The position numbers were made by a program, and so were the translations under genes. A model generated the notes under the pieces. It did not search any database. It was not told the DNA's origin and worked only from the letters and a program-made list of their open reading frames with translations. DNA of 64,000 bases, taken from contig JAGFBZ010000688.1 of the NCBI GenBank assembly GCA_018398805.1, positions 248,001 to 312,000 of the forward strand. The letters run 5' to 3'. This DNA comes from Hirundichthys speculiger. Its lineage: Eukaryota > Chordata > Actinopteri > Beloniformes > Exocoetidae. Of the stretch, positions 10,740 to 21,314 are shown piece by piece; position 1 is the stretch's first letter, and each line of letters opens with the position of its first letter.

Positions 10740-11420
10740 ACGATTTTAGAACAAAAATTTATGATTTTTACCCCAAAAAACAAACAAAAATGCAGTTTTA
10801 CTAAAGTCGTGATTTTACGACAAAATGTTGCATATTTTAATTTTTTTTTGATAAAAGATTGTTGTTTTTACCAACTAAAACTTGTAGTGTTGTGAAATTT
10901 GCAATCTTGCAGCAAAAATATAAGTATATATGTGAAATTCAGTATCCGATGACAAAAAGTTGCAAAAGATTTTATTTAAGTCTTAATTTTATGTCAAAAT
11001 GTTGTGATTTTTCAAAATTTAGCAATTTTATAGACAAAATTTTCTTTTTACAACAAAAATGTGCAATTATTTGGACATAAAGTTGAAATTATAGGACAGA
11101 CACAAATTTAAAATCTTGACAAGAAAAATATGAAATTTTAGAAAAGTCTCGATTTAACAACCAGATGTTGCATTTTTTTTATTTAAAAAAGTGAAAATTT
11201 TGCAAATTTCACGAAATTGTGACAAAAAGTTGTGATTCGATGTCAGAAAGACATTTTATGACAAAAATTCACTTTTTTAAGATATAGCTGCAATATGACG
11301 TCATTTCTGATTTTACAGCAAAATATTTATGATTTTAGGACATTAAGTCATAATTTTAACTCAAAAAAAGTTTTAGATGAGCTTTTATGACAAAAATTTC
11401 CAATGTTCCGAAAGTTTTAC
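10740..11420. repeat. Degenerate AT-rich tandem-like repeat
   Basis: The motif GATTTTAC-ACAAAATGTTGC recurs loosely about every 25-40 bp with many substitutions. The stretch looks like an old, decayed tandem array. I see no gene. Confidence 0.4.
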
Positions 11421-11459
11421 GGGAGAGAGAGTACTCGGCACGTCGTCTGGTAGGAAAGG

Positions 11460-11816
11460 AGACAAGGAGACTCCAGGAGTGTGAACAGAGACTGACTTTC
11501 AGTTGTCAGAGTGGTGCAGGACATGGATGAGAGCTGGAAGACAGTGGTGGAGGTGGAGTTGGGGACTCATCAGGGATCCGCTCTGAGACCCTTCTTGTTC
11601 CTGACAGATGAGGTTAGACAGGAATCTCCACGGACTATGATGTTTGCAGATGGTGCTGTGATCTGGGAGCAGGTGGAAGAAGAACATCTAGAGAGGTGGA
11701 GGAATGAAGGTCAGCTGCAGCAGCAAAATAAATGTGTGTGAATGAGAGGAACCCGAGAGGAACGATGAAGCTACAGGGAGCAGAGATGAAGAAGGTGGAG
11801 AATTTTTAAGTACTTA
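11460..11816 (+). pseudogene. RTE-type LINE reverse transcriptase relic, left part
   Basis: Short readable pieces in changing frames match a LINE reverse transcriptase: GTHQGSAL followed by a hydrophobic PFLFL, and a degraded catalytic box MMFADGAVI where the family has FADD. The right end breaks off in a 'FKYL'-coding segment (TTTTTAAGTACTTAGG). The text continues about 740 bp downstream, after an insertion. Frameshifts and the loss of the second catalytic Asp show it is dead. Confidence 0.7.
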
Positions 11817-12558
11817 GGGCCCGATCTTCTGCCAGATCTGCTAAAGCCGCTATTTAGGGATAGCGGGTAGCGGGAGGGGTGTTCCCCCACAAAGAACGCA
11901 ATCTTCCACCTTGCTAAACCCATTATCCCACCTGCGCTACCTGCTACATTATGCATAGGAGTGGTTAGGGCGTTCCACCTGTTAAACCAATCAGTACGTC
12001 AGCAGCCATTGCCTTTACGAGCAGGTTGCGCTACCGGCAAACCGCTATGGAGCGTCTTTTCATCCAGATATATAAACATATAAATGTTTTTACACAGACA
12101 ATTCCTATCAGCTACCTGAAAGTCTCAGATAGTTGGTGTCCTCCCAGTAAACACGCTCTGGTCATCTATGGTTTAACTGGCGATCAAGCCGTTTAAGACG
12201 ATCTCTGCTATTTTCTCAGGGGTTCAACTGAGGCCAAATCATGCTTTTTATACAAGAGTTAATTCCAGAGGTTGAGCCGTTTGTGCACGTCCACATGTGA
12301 CCAGGTGGACGCACATTGACGCCATTTGGACGCGCTCTTGTACGCGTCAACATGCGGGTTGCAACCCGCGATCGCAAGATACCGAGTTTGCGGAAAGGGC
12401 AAAAGACACGCCCATTGCCACACCTACAATGTGAGTAAGGGAGTCGGCATAACGGGTAGCGGCTTTAGCGAGCGGAAGATTGTATCAGTGGTTAGCAGAG
12501 GTTCCTAAACCCGCAATTTGCGGGTAGAGGTTAGTGGGAAGTGTACGATCGGGGCATT
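11817..12558. mobile_element. DNA-transposon-like insertion splitting the LINE relic
   Basis: The segment begins GGGCCCGATC and ends GATCGGGGCA, giving short inverted termini. It interrupts a LINE reverse-transcriptase text that resumes in 'GGGTCAACAGTCCAGCGCAA' at its right side. The interior has CG-rich words such as GCTACCGGCAAACCGCTA and short inverted segments. I cannot see a clear target duplication, so the superfamily is unassigned (Harbinger/ISL2EU-like ends are possible). Confidence 0.55.
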
Positions 12559-13050
12559 CGGGTCAACAGTCCAGCGCAACGGAGAAGGTGGGAAAGAGGT
12601 GAAGAAGCGTGTTGGAGAAGGTTGCAACGGGTGGAGAAAAGTGTCAGGTGTGATAAGAGTTTGATCAGAATGAAAGTAAAGGTGTAGAGGACAGTGGTGA
12701 GGTGTGTTGTAGGTGTGACAGAGGACTTCAGGGTGGAGGTGTGACCACATCAAGAGTGAAAGTAAAGGTGTAGAAGACGGTGGTGAGACCTGAGATGTTG
12801 TTGGTTCAGAGACTGTCTTCCTCAGGAGAAGACAGGAGGCAGAGTTGGAGGTAGCAGAGGTTAAAATGTTGAGGTCCTCTTTGGGAGAGACCAGGATGGA
12901 GAGGATCAGAGGGACAGAACAGGTTAGATGTTCTGGAGAGAAAGTCGGACTGAGATGGATCAGACTTGTAGAGATGAGGGATAGTAAATATATCAGTAGA
13001 AGGATGAAGAATGATTACATCACACTACAGGACCCTGATGAAAACTGTTT
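12559..13050 (+). pseudogene. RTE-type LINE reverse transcriptase relic, right part
   Basis: The stretch continues the LINE C-terminal region in broken frames. It runs through a segment for the conserved GSTVQ block and a 'QEAELEVAEVKMLR' block around 12840-12870, then a 'RWIRLVEMRDSKYISRRM' block at about 12950-13005. This corresponds to the usual HVxRRDxEYIGRRM motif. Several frameshifts are needed to read it through. Confidence 0.7.
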
Positions 13051-14221
13051 CTCTGTGATGAGTCCAGCCCTGGATCTCCTCTAGCGCTGGCCTTCACTTG
13101 TCGTGAGTGATGATGAACTGCTGGAACGGTCCTAACATTTGTTCGGGAATACAAGCCAGCATCTCCGCGTTTCAAAACAGGAAGTCCTCTCGACTCCGCT
13201 TGACCTCCTCGTAGCGGGACGGACACTCAATCGGCAGAAAAAGAACAGGATGCTCCTGAGTCTGGCGGCAGTTTCCCATCATGCACGGAGGGAATTTCGC
13301 CAGACCACCTACGAGCGAAGCGCAGCACTCCCCGGAGAGCGTACGAGTTTATTTACCAGGGACAGATCTTTTGCAGATGTGCTCTTAAAACAAAACGGAA
13401 AGCAGAAGCTCAGAGGTTCCAGAATCAACCTTCAAGTCATTTTACAGTAATTCAAAGTGAAACCGTAAACGCTGCATGACCTACGTACTGGGAAACCTCG
13501 CGCATCGAGGTCATAACGAGTTCGTGTGACGCTTCTATAGACATACAGCGTTTGGAACCCCCAGTCCTCCAGATCGTGGATTCAGATGGGTCCACCTGGA
13601 TCACCGTGAACCATTAGGACTTCCTTTCCCGTAGCGACCGGTGAGAAACAGCGTTTTCTGTGACATGTGCAGACTCATGATTTCATTTCCTCTGTAACGT
13701 GACAAGTGACTAACTGAGCTCTGGATCTCATCCTGACGTCCCACCAGGAGGGCGAGGTCTCCAGAGAAACAAGCTTGAATCATTTACTGTAACTCAACTC
13801 AAAGAGAGTTTAACTGGTGTAACACATGGTGGCCATTAGACATCAGGCATCGTCCGGTGACATCAGCGCTTCGAGTGCTGAATCAGGACTTCCTCTTTGA
13901 AACTGCAGCGAATCAACTTCCGCCTCCAAAACTCCTAAAACGACAGCTAGAGGATGTTCGTCTTCAGACGAGCAGACTGCTCTCTCCCTCCGGAGTTAAA
14001 CTCATAATCTCAGGAATCAAGCTGAGTAGGCTGCGCTCAAGGGCGCTCAGCTTGTAAAATGCTCCTCATGAGCAAAGGATGAAGCAAAACCACTGCACCC
14101 TGGACCGCGGCGCTTCGGACTCGACCAATCAATCAATCCAATCCAATCAATAAAACAAGCCCGGGCGGTGAAATGGGACGTGCCTGACGCCCGGCTTGCT
14201 CGCCCAGCCTCGGTTCCAACT
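13051..14221. other. Intergenic DNA, no gene recognised
   Basis: No coding motif or classified repeat was found. Frames of 60-100 codons exist but overlap on both strands without recognisable domains. Confidence 0.45.
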
Positions 14222-14235
14222 TCATGACCAACCCT

Positions 14236-15085
14236 TAGGGTTGGGCACCGTAAAAAGGTTCCAAGTAGGAATCGGTTCCTAACATCCGGTTCTGGAATCG
14301 TTTAGAACAGCCGTTCCCAAACTTCAGAACACCAAGGCCCAATTTGAAATGTGAAAAATCTCCTCAGCCCACCGAAACCTTTAATCACAACTGTGATCAA
14401 CATACAGGACCAGGAACCATGATCTGATATTAATGTAAGGGGTCAACAAATAAGGTGACACTTGTAATATTAAGTTAAGATGACTTAACTGGTTTGTTTT
14501 GTTACTTCTTAATGTTTTTAAATCATGTTGTTAATATTTTACAGTAATTAAACACATATTTAAAAAATATCGAGAATTTAAAACATATTTGTTTAATTTT
14601 GATGACCTCTCATGGCCCACCTGCAGTACCGTGACGGCCCACCAGGGGGCCGCGGCCCACACTTTGGGAATCACTGGTTTAGAAGATTTTTGAATTTCGA
14701 TTCCTTTTTTCGGTTCCTAAATGTCCTAAATTTTTTGTTTGTTTGTTTTGATTTACTGCACTAGTTTGTTGATGTTACTCCGCCCGGCGTTCTCAACTCC
14801 ACGCTAGTGGCGACGTCACGTCCGTCACCAACTGGACTTCACTCGCCACGACATGGATCCTAAGAGACGCCGCTCTCGAGTTTGGCTGCATTTCAGTCCA
14901 GAAAAGTAACAGCCTATGTGGTGAAAAGGGTCCTTCCCTTCTCAGTTTTTTTTTTTAATGAAAAAATTCTACTGTTAGATAAGTCGCGATCTGTTGACCT
15001 ACACATCAAAGAATCAGAATCGAGAATCGTTTTGAACAGGAATCGAAACAGAATCAGAATCGGAATCAGAATCGTTAGAACCCTA
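14236..15085 (+). mobile_element. hAT element (TAGGGTTGGGCACCG family), partly deleted
   Basis: The left end TAGGGTTGGGCACCG and the right end AGAACCCTA share family identity with the complete element at 17847-18848, in opposite orientation. A 9-bp direct repeat TCATGACCA occurs at 14222-14230 and 15087-15095 and may mark the original target site. A start of the BED-finger gene is readable at 14852 (MDPKRRRS, WLHFSP) and then breaks, so most of the transposase is deleted. Another MITE is nested at 14308-14676. Confidence 0.75.
14308..14676. mobile_element. Nested hAT-type MITE with CAG...CTG termini
   Basis: The element starts CAGCCGTTCCCAAACTTCAG and ends CACTTTGGGAATCACTG. It is flanked by a perfect 8-bp duplication GTTTAGAA (14300-14307 and 14677-14684). 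A close relative in the same orientation is at 56125-56505. Both end with the segment CCCACCAGGGGGCCGCGGCC next to the terminus. Confidence 0.88.
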
Positions 15086-15095
15086 GTCATGACCA

Positions 15096-15877
15096 ATGAA
15101 GGCGTGAAAGTGTGCAGGCAGCTGAAGATGTGACCGGCTCGTCCCAGACAAACTCTTCCCCTGCTCCCCGCTCACTCTGCTGTTAACTGCTACCATCCTG
15201 AACCAGAGCAGACACGCTGCTGTCAGTCAGACGCCACGGCGACAGAGATAATAGAGGGAGGGGGATGGGTGCACGAACTGTGCCGGTCTGCATTCGGGAG
15301 TTCAGGGGACAAACCTGCAGGCGCAGATCCTGCTGACACAAAGAGACGGTTATTTTGGAGAAAAAAAAATCCCAGAAGCCTTTGGTACGGCTGCTCCTGT
15401 CAGTCGCCTGCCTCTTTAAATGACAGATACGTGACTTGAAAACTTCTGTTTGAGCTGTCAATCCCAAAAAAAAAAAAAGATTAACAATGTCAATCCGTAC
15501 AATATTGACCCACATCTGGAGTTAGCCCCTGGTGGTCAGCAGAGGAAGTGTACTTGTCGGTGCCCCCGGGACCAGCCCGTCTCAGCGAGCCGGATGTAGC
15601 CCCTTGTCACCACAGGAGAGTAATTATCCTCGTGACGTTTGCTCCTTAAAAACCCGCCAGTTATTCCAGCTGTGTTTGACGAATGAAATAACGATCTAAA
15701 CTATCCACGGCCACCCTCTGACCCGCATTCACAGACGCACACACAAAACGTCTGGATCAATGTTCCACAACGAATGGGTTTCGTGGACTTTGGCCCCGAC
15801 AAGGCTGCACATTTGCACGCCGGTGCCTTGAAACAAAGCCTTCAGAAGCCTCTGGAGGTTGTGGTGGTGGTGGTGGT
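15096..15877. other. Intergenic DNA, no gene recognised
   Basis: No gene or element was recognised. A short GGT run (about 15859-15877) leads directly into the poly-G tract. Confidence 0.45.

Positions 15878-15911
<34 letters not shown>
15878..15911. repeat. Poly-G tract (34 G)
   Basis: The run is uninterrupted and preceded by (GGT)n. Such tracts form G-quadruplexes and are often mis-sized in assemblies. Confidence 0.95.
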
Positions 15912-15912
<1 letters not shown>

Positions 15913-16624
15913 AAAACATGTCCTCTCATGTCAGATAATCAGCAGGATCGCGTTCACATAATGAAAAGTCCTTAAAGGTCTGGATTCCCGCCAAACCATT
16001 TCTCCTCAGGGAGCAGCCACATCCTTCACATGTATCTAACTGGAACTGCTGCAGGAGGGAAAGTCCAGGACTCGGATGACTAAACATCAACAAACACGAC
16101 AAACAAACCGGCTCAATGTCACCTTGCCGTGCTGGTTTTGACGACCAAGCCGCGCTGATAACATGAGCATGTGGAGGCCGCAGAAGTGATGGCGACTTTC
16201 CTCAGAAAAGTGAGTGAGGAAGAGAAAGTTTCCTTTTACAGTCAGATGTGTCGTTTTCGTGGAAAACCTCTTTTTTTTTTTTTCCAGAGAGGTGTCACGT
16301 CTGATGTACTGCACCGTGAAGATAAAGAAGTCATAAACGGCGTGTTACTTGGCAGTGAGGCGCTCGTCCTCTTGTCACTATTAAAACAATAAGTGAAAGA
16401 TTATTATTGCAATAAAAGTACAAAATCTAAATCAGTCTGAATGTAATCATGCTGATAAGGGGAAAGTTTCCCCTGAGGGCGGCTGGCAGTCAAGAGTAAT
16501 GACGACACATTCCTTCGCTGATAAGAAACGGGACAATGAGGTCGCACTTCCTCACCCGGAGGTGCAGATGTTTGTCGTCCCTGGTCCTCAGGTTACCACA
16601 CAAACCGGCTCCAACTAAGAGCTC
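15912..16624. other. Intergenic DNA, no gene recognised
   Basis: There are no recognised genes. A 73-codon frame at 16171-16392 on the plus strand has no identifiable motif. Confidence 0.4.
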
Positions 16625-16626
16625 AA

Positions 16627-17706
16627 CTAACCCTAACCCCTAACCCCTAACCCCTAACCCTAACCCCTAGCCCCTAACTCTAACCCCTAACCCCCTAACC
16701 CTAACCCCTAACCCCTAACCCTAACCCCTAACCCCTAACCCCTAACCCCTAACCCCTAACCCTAACCCCTAACCCCCCTAACCCTAAACCCCCTAACCCC
16801 AACCCTACCCCCCTAACCCCTAACCCTAACCCCTAACCCCGAACCCCTAACCCCTACCCCTAACCCCTAACCCCTAACCCCCCCTAACCCCTAACCCCTA
16901 ACCCCTAACCCCCCCTAACCCTAAACCCCAACCCCTAACCCCTAACCCCTAACCCCTAACCCCCCCCTAACCCCTAACCCCTAACCCCCCTAACCCCCCC
17001 TAACCCCCCTAACCCCAACCCTAACCCCTAACCTAACCCCTAACCCCCCTAACCCCTAAACCCCTAACCCCTAACCCCTAACCCCTAACCCCTAACCTAA
17101 CCCCTAACCCCTAACCCCTAACCCCTAACCCTAACCTAACCCCCCCTAACCCCCCTAACCCCCCTAAACCCCTAACCCCTAACCCTAACCCCAACCCCTA
17201 ACCCCCCTAACCCCTAACCCCTAAACCCCTAACCCCCCTAACCCCTAACCCCTAACCCCTAACCCTAACCCCCTAACCCCCCTAACCCCCCCTAACCCCC
17301 CTAACCCCTAACCCCTAACCCCCCCTAACCCCCTAACCCCTAACCCCTAACCCCTAACCCCTAACCCCCCCTAACCCCCCTAACCCCTAACCCCTAACCC
17401 TAACCCCTAACCCCTAACCCCTAACCCCCCTAACCCCCCCTAACCCCTAACCCCTAACCCCTAACCCCCCTAACCCCGCCCCCCTAACCCTAACCCCTAA
17501 CCCCCCCTAACCCCTAACCCCTAACCCCTAACCCCTAACCCCCCCCTAACCCCCCCTAACCCCAACCCCTAACCCCCCTAACCCTAACCCCCCCTAACCC
17601 TAACCCCTAACCCCTAACCCCTAACCCCTAACCCTAACCCCTAACCCCTAACCCTAACCCCTAACCTTAACCCCTAACCCTAACCCCTAGCCCCTAACCC
17701 CTAACC
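16627..17706. repeat. Interstitial telomere-like array, (CCCCTAA)n
   Basis: About 1.08 kb consists of CCCCTAA heptamers mixed with canonical CCCTAA hexamers and C-length variants (up to seven C). On the complementary strand this is TTAGGGG/TTAGGG, the vertebrate telomere repeat with one extra G. Ordinary single-copy DNA lies on both sides, so it is interstitial. The dominant 7-mer differs from the vertebrate telomere hexamer. Confidence 0.97.
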
Positions 17707-17846
17707 CAGGTCTGCACAGGACTCCCATCATATGCTCCCAGATGTTTCAAAACTGCACGAGTCAAACTCTGCTGGCTCGGATGAACTTTTGCTTTCATGC
17801 AAATGAGCTATTAGGCAGCTTTCAGTTTGATTCAGGTCGTTCTGGT

Positions 17847-18848
17847 TAGGGTTGGGCATCGTTTGGATTTTAACGATTGTGATTCTGATTCTTTGATGTG
17901 TTGGTCAACAGATCGCGACTTATCTAACAGTAGAAAAAAAAAATTAAATTAAAAATAAAAATAGAAAAAATAATAAATATAAGTTATCTTCAGGACACCA
18001 GCTTTGTCACACAAACACGTAAACACATCATATATTGTAATGTTTTAAATAAAAGGAGCACCATCAATTCCAAAGATCTGTTTCAATAAAGTTAAACCTG
18101 AACTATTACTGTGGTGAACAAGGGCAGATAGCAAGCAGTTAGCTGGTTAGCTTAACAATATTGTGCATTTACCTGAATGTCTGAGAAGTGAAGGAGCCTT
18201 TTCACCACATAGGCTGTTACTTTTCTGTGGCACTCGTGTGTTTGCTCCATTGTCATTTTACCCCTCGCAGCCAACGTGAATGGGGTGTCACGTTGTTTCA
18301 CTGGTGGCTGGCTGCTAATGCTAGCCTAATTCGGTGTGCGCATACATGGTTGCGTTTCCGTCAAGGAGTTTCTGGATGAAGACAGACTCTCTGTTGCAAT
18401 CGAAGAAGCGACAGGAGCAACGCAGTGAATTAAATACGCTACACTCGTTTATTTTTGTGATGCCATGCAGGTGAAGGTGTTTTGCCATATTATTTGTGCA
18501 CCCTCCTTTGGCAGTAACACGCTTCCCGCAGGTGTTGCACTGCGCCAGGTAGCCGTCATTTCCTGGACTGAAATGCAGCCAAACTAGGGAGCGGCGTCTC
18601 TTGGGATCCACGTTGTGGCGAGTGAAGTCCCGTCGGTGACGGACGTCACGTCGCCACTAGCGCGGAGTTGAGAACGCCGGGCGGAGTAACATCAACAAAC
18701 TAGTGCAGTAAATCAAAACAACACAAACAACAACAAAAAATAAATAAATAGCTTGGACATTTAGGAACCGAAAAAAGGAACGGAAATTCCAGAACCGGAC
18801 GTTAGGAATCGATTCCTACTTGGAATCATTTTTCGGTGCCCAACCCTA
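17847..18848 (-). mobile_element. Complete hAT element with BED-finger relic
   Basis: The ends are TAGGGTTGGGCATCG and CGGTGCCCAACCCTA, flanked by a perfect 8-bp duplication GTTCTGGT (17839-17846 and 18849-18856). Its gene reads on the minus strand and keeps only the N-terminal BED finger. It is 1002 bp long, far shorter than an autonomous hAT, so it is an internally deleted copy. The copy at 14236-15085 belongs to the same family. Confidence 0.9.
18321..18611 (-). pseudogene. hAT transposase N-terminus, BED zinc finger relic
   Basis: The frame starts MDPKRRRSLVWLHFSP, then CNTCGK and NNMAKHLHLHG. These give the Cys-x2-Cys ... His-x-x-x-His layout of a BED finger near the N-terminus of hAT transposases. 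After the finger the frame becomes unrelated sequence and stops. The catalytic domain is missing, so it cannot transpose itself. Confidence 0.8.
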
Positions 18849-18856
18849 GTTCTGGT

Positions 18857-20320
18857 GCTGCTGGATCTTCCTTCGATACTGTGGAGCGTAAAATCCCACT
18901 TGACAGACTGGAAACCTCGGGTGGGGTCATCAGGTGCGGTTCTCGGTTGGTTTAAAATCACATCCTGAAGGCAGGAGCTTAGTTTCCATCGGTGAGCGTA
19001 AGCGTAAGGATGTCCGCCTGAAATCGGTCTCTGATGTGTTCAGGCGCAGGTCGTTGTCTCCGTCTCCACCTCATCCTGATTGGGCAGAGATGAACCCGCT
19101 GCCTTCTGGTCATAGACGAAAAAAAGGCCATAAATATCAACTCAACTGACTCCTTCTCGACATGGAGGAGCAGCGGCTCTACTCTGAGGCTCACCTCATC
19201 TCTGAGAGATGAGTCCGTCTCATTCCAGGGTATCTTCCATCTTTATCTTTCAGTCACGACGCACAGTCCACGACCTGCATGAGGGTCGGTCGTGGCTGGA
19301 CTACCTGGAGTCCATGGCGCCTTAGACACGAACCCTGGGACTCTACCTGAGACAGGGCTGCATCCCAAAGGTGCCGAGCGAGGTCCGTGGTTGACGCTCG
19401 CCCCAGCGGGAGTTGGAGGCTGCGACATTCGAGATCTCAGTGGAAACCGGCGCTGGCTTTGGTGCAGCAGGTCGTCACGGTGCAGCTCGATCGGAAAGGC
19501 CTCGGCGAAGCACGAAAGTGAAATCTCCACCAGCACATTCCTGTGGAGGCGTAGGGCTCCACTCTAATCCTCCGCCTCCACTCTGACGGAAAGTCTCTGG
19601 ATTAAAGACCTGGACCCGGGACCCGGTACCCGGTAACCTCAAGACCAGGACGGAGAAACTACCGGCTCGGCTCATTTCTGCCTCCACATTCGGCGGATTA
19701 GAGAACTGTTGACGAGAATCGTCCGTTTGCAATGAAACAAAACAAAGAAAAAGCAAAAACAAGAGTTTTAACTTCCCAATTCTAAAGTACTGCGAATGTA
19801 ATTGACTTTACTGTAAACTGGGCCGCTGATGCAAAATTCCCCTGAAGAGCTGGACAGCTCAAGCACGGAGATACGGTTACATCTGAGACGTCTCTTGAGA
19901 CGTTACTGCAGAACAGCATCTCTACTCGACTGACAGCCCTGGCTGGATGTGGGCTGGTCTGGACGGGTCTGGACGGGTCCAGCAAGGACAAGACTTAGCC
20001 GAGCAGCAGGCAGCTCGAGCCAACTGTGCCTGAAATGAAACGTTTGACTCCCACTGTTGAAGGTTCCCTGTCCTCCTCTGGCCTGGTTTGGCTGAAGAAG
20101 CTGGACCTCTTCAGGATCCATTCCTGCAGAAGTCTGGCACGGGCAGACGCCCAGCGGAGCTCCGCAGGGCCTACTCTCAGGTCCTGCAGCGCTCGTTTCA
20201 GATGTTGTCTTTGTGGCGATGCTCGAGATGACGTCGTTTGGACAGACTGTACGAGGAAAAGGAGGCTTTTAAAGCACTCTTCAGTAAACCTGCGGGTGAT
20301 GTATATCCAGGATTAAAGGA
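18857..20320. other. Intergenic DNA, no gene recognised
   Basis: Frames of 60-97 codons occur on both strands but overlap each other, with no domain motif I recognise. A CGTGGTCATGAC-like promoter or splice-bounded exon was not apparent. Confidence 0.4.
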
Positions 20321-20323
20321 CTG

Positions 20324-20863
20324 ATGTCTCTGCAGGATTTAGAAAAACTTGTCCATATTTGTCAAAGAATTGACTTCAAAATCCTGCTGTTAGTTTACAA
20401 AGCACTGAATGGTTTAGGGCCAGAATACATTCAGGATCTTCTGGTTGGTTCTGAACCCACCAGATCCCTCAGGTCATCAGGGTCAAGTCTACTTTCTGTT
20501 CCCAGAGTCAGAACTAAACACGGAGAGGCAGCGTTCAGTTTTTATGCTCCTCAAATGTGGAACAAACTCCCAGAAACCTGCAGGTCTGCTGACACTCTCA
20601 GCAGTTTTAAATCAAGGTTAAAAACTTTTCTATTTGCCACATTTTATCAAAACAATTAAGTTTCATTTCTTGCATTTTATCTACATTTTTAATTCCTTTT
20701 CTTTAATCAAAAACAACTGTTGATTAACTTTTTGCATTTTTTTTATTTTATCTTTTTTTTTTATTTCCTCCTGTTTTAATGTACTTTTTAATGCTCCGTA
20801 ATGCTTCAAATGTTTTATGTAAAGCACCTTGAATTGTCTTGTACAAATAAACTTTCCTTGATG
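20324..20863 (+). pseudogene. L2-type LINE fragment: reverse transcriptase C-terminus and tail
   Basis: The open part (20324-20659) reads the conserved LINE C-terminal block: RIDFKILLLVYKALNGLGP, then LRSSGSSLLSVPRVRTKHGE, then FSFYAPQMWNKLPE and LSSFKSRLKTFLF. This block is characteristic of fish L2/Maui-like elements. A T-rich 3' tail with AATAAA-like words ends near 20863. No catalytic FADD region is present, so the copy is 5'-truncated. Confidence 0.85.
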
Positions 20864-20955
20864 TCACAGGGGTTTTGTCCAGTTCTTGTTATAGGATCTA
20901 TGTTTGTGGGTGGATGTTTCTGTTTCTGCAACCATAAATGTCTGCATAGATAGAT

Positions 20956-20983
20956 GGGGGGGGGGGGGGGGGGGGGGGGGGGG
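20956..20983. repeat. Poly-G tract (28 G)
   Basis: The pure G run lies about 330 bp upstream of the CCL19-like start codon, within its proximal 5' region. Confidence 0.95.
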
Positions 20984-21187
20984 CTCTCCATGATTTCCTA
21001 ACCACATTCTTTTGATTACTCATGCGAGCTGTTGTAACCTGGGGCAGCAAATTTCTGCAGAAATGCTCAGGCTCCGCCCCCCTCATGTTGGCATGTCAAA
21101 GGAACAATCATTTATAGATGAGACTGGCAGAAGGAGAGGAGGGTCAGAAAGAAAGTGAAAGTGTCTGTCCATGTCGCTCCTCCACAA

Positions 21188-21195
21188 TATATAAA
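21188..21195 (+). promoter_or_regulatory. TATA box of the CCL19-like gene
   Basis: TATATAAA lies 120 bp upstream of the ATG at 21315. The arrangement matches that of chemokine gene 1, where TATA also lies about 100 bp before the ATG. Confidence 0.65.
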
Positions 21196-21314
21196 CAAGA
21201 GGCTCCCACCGAGTCCCTTCACTCCACTTCCTCTGCAGCGGTAGGTGTTGAAAGAAGACAAACGACAAACTCCAGACGACCTCAGAGAGACGACATCTCC
21301 AGCCGGACCTCATC

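Noticed and set aside
16627..17706. Array considered as a CRISPR-like or centromeric satellite
   Set aside because: The units are 6-7 bp telomere-type repeats with no spacers.
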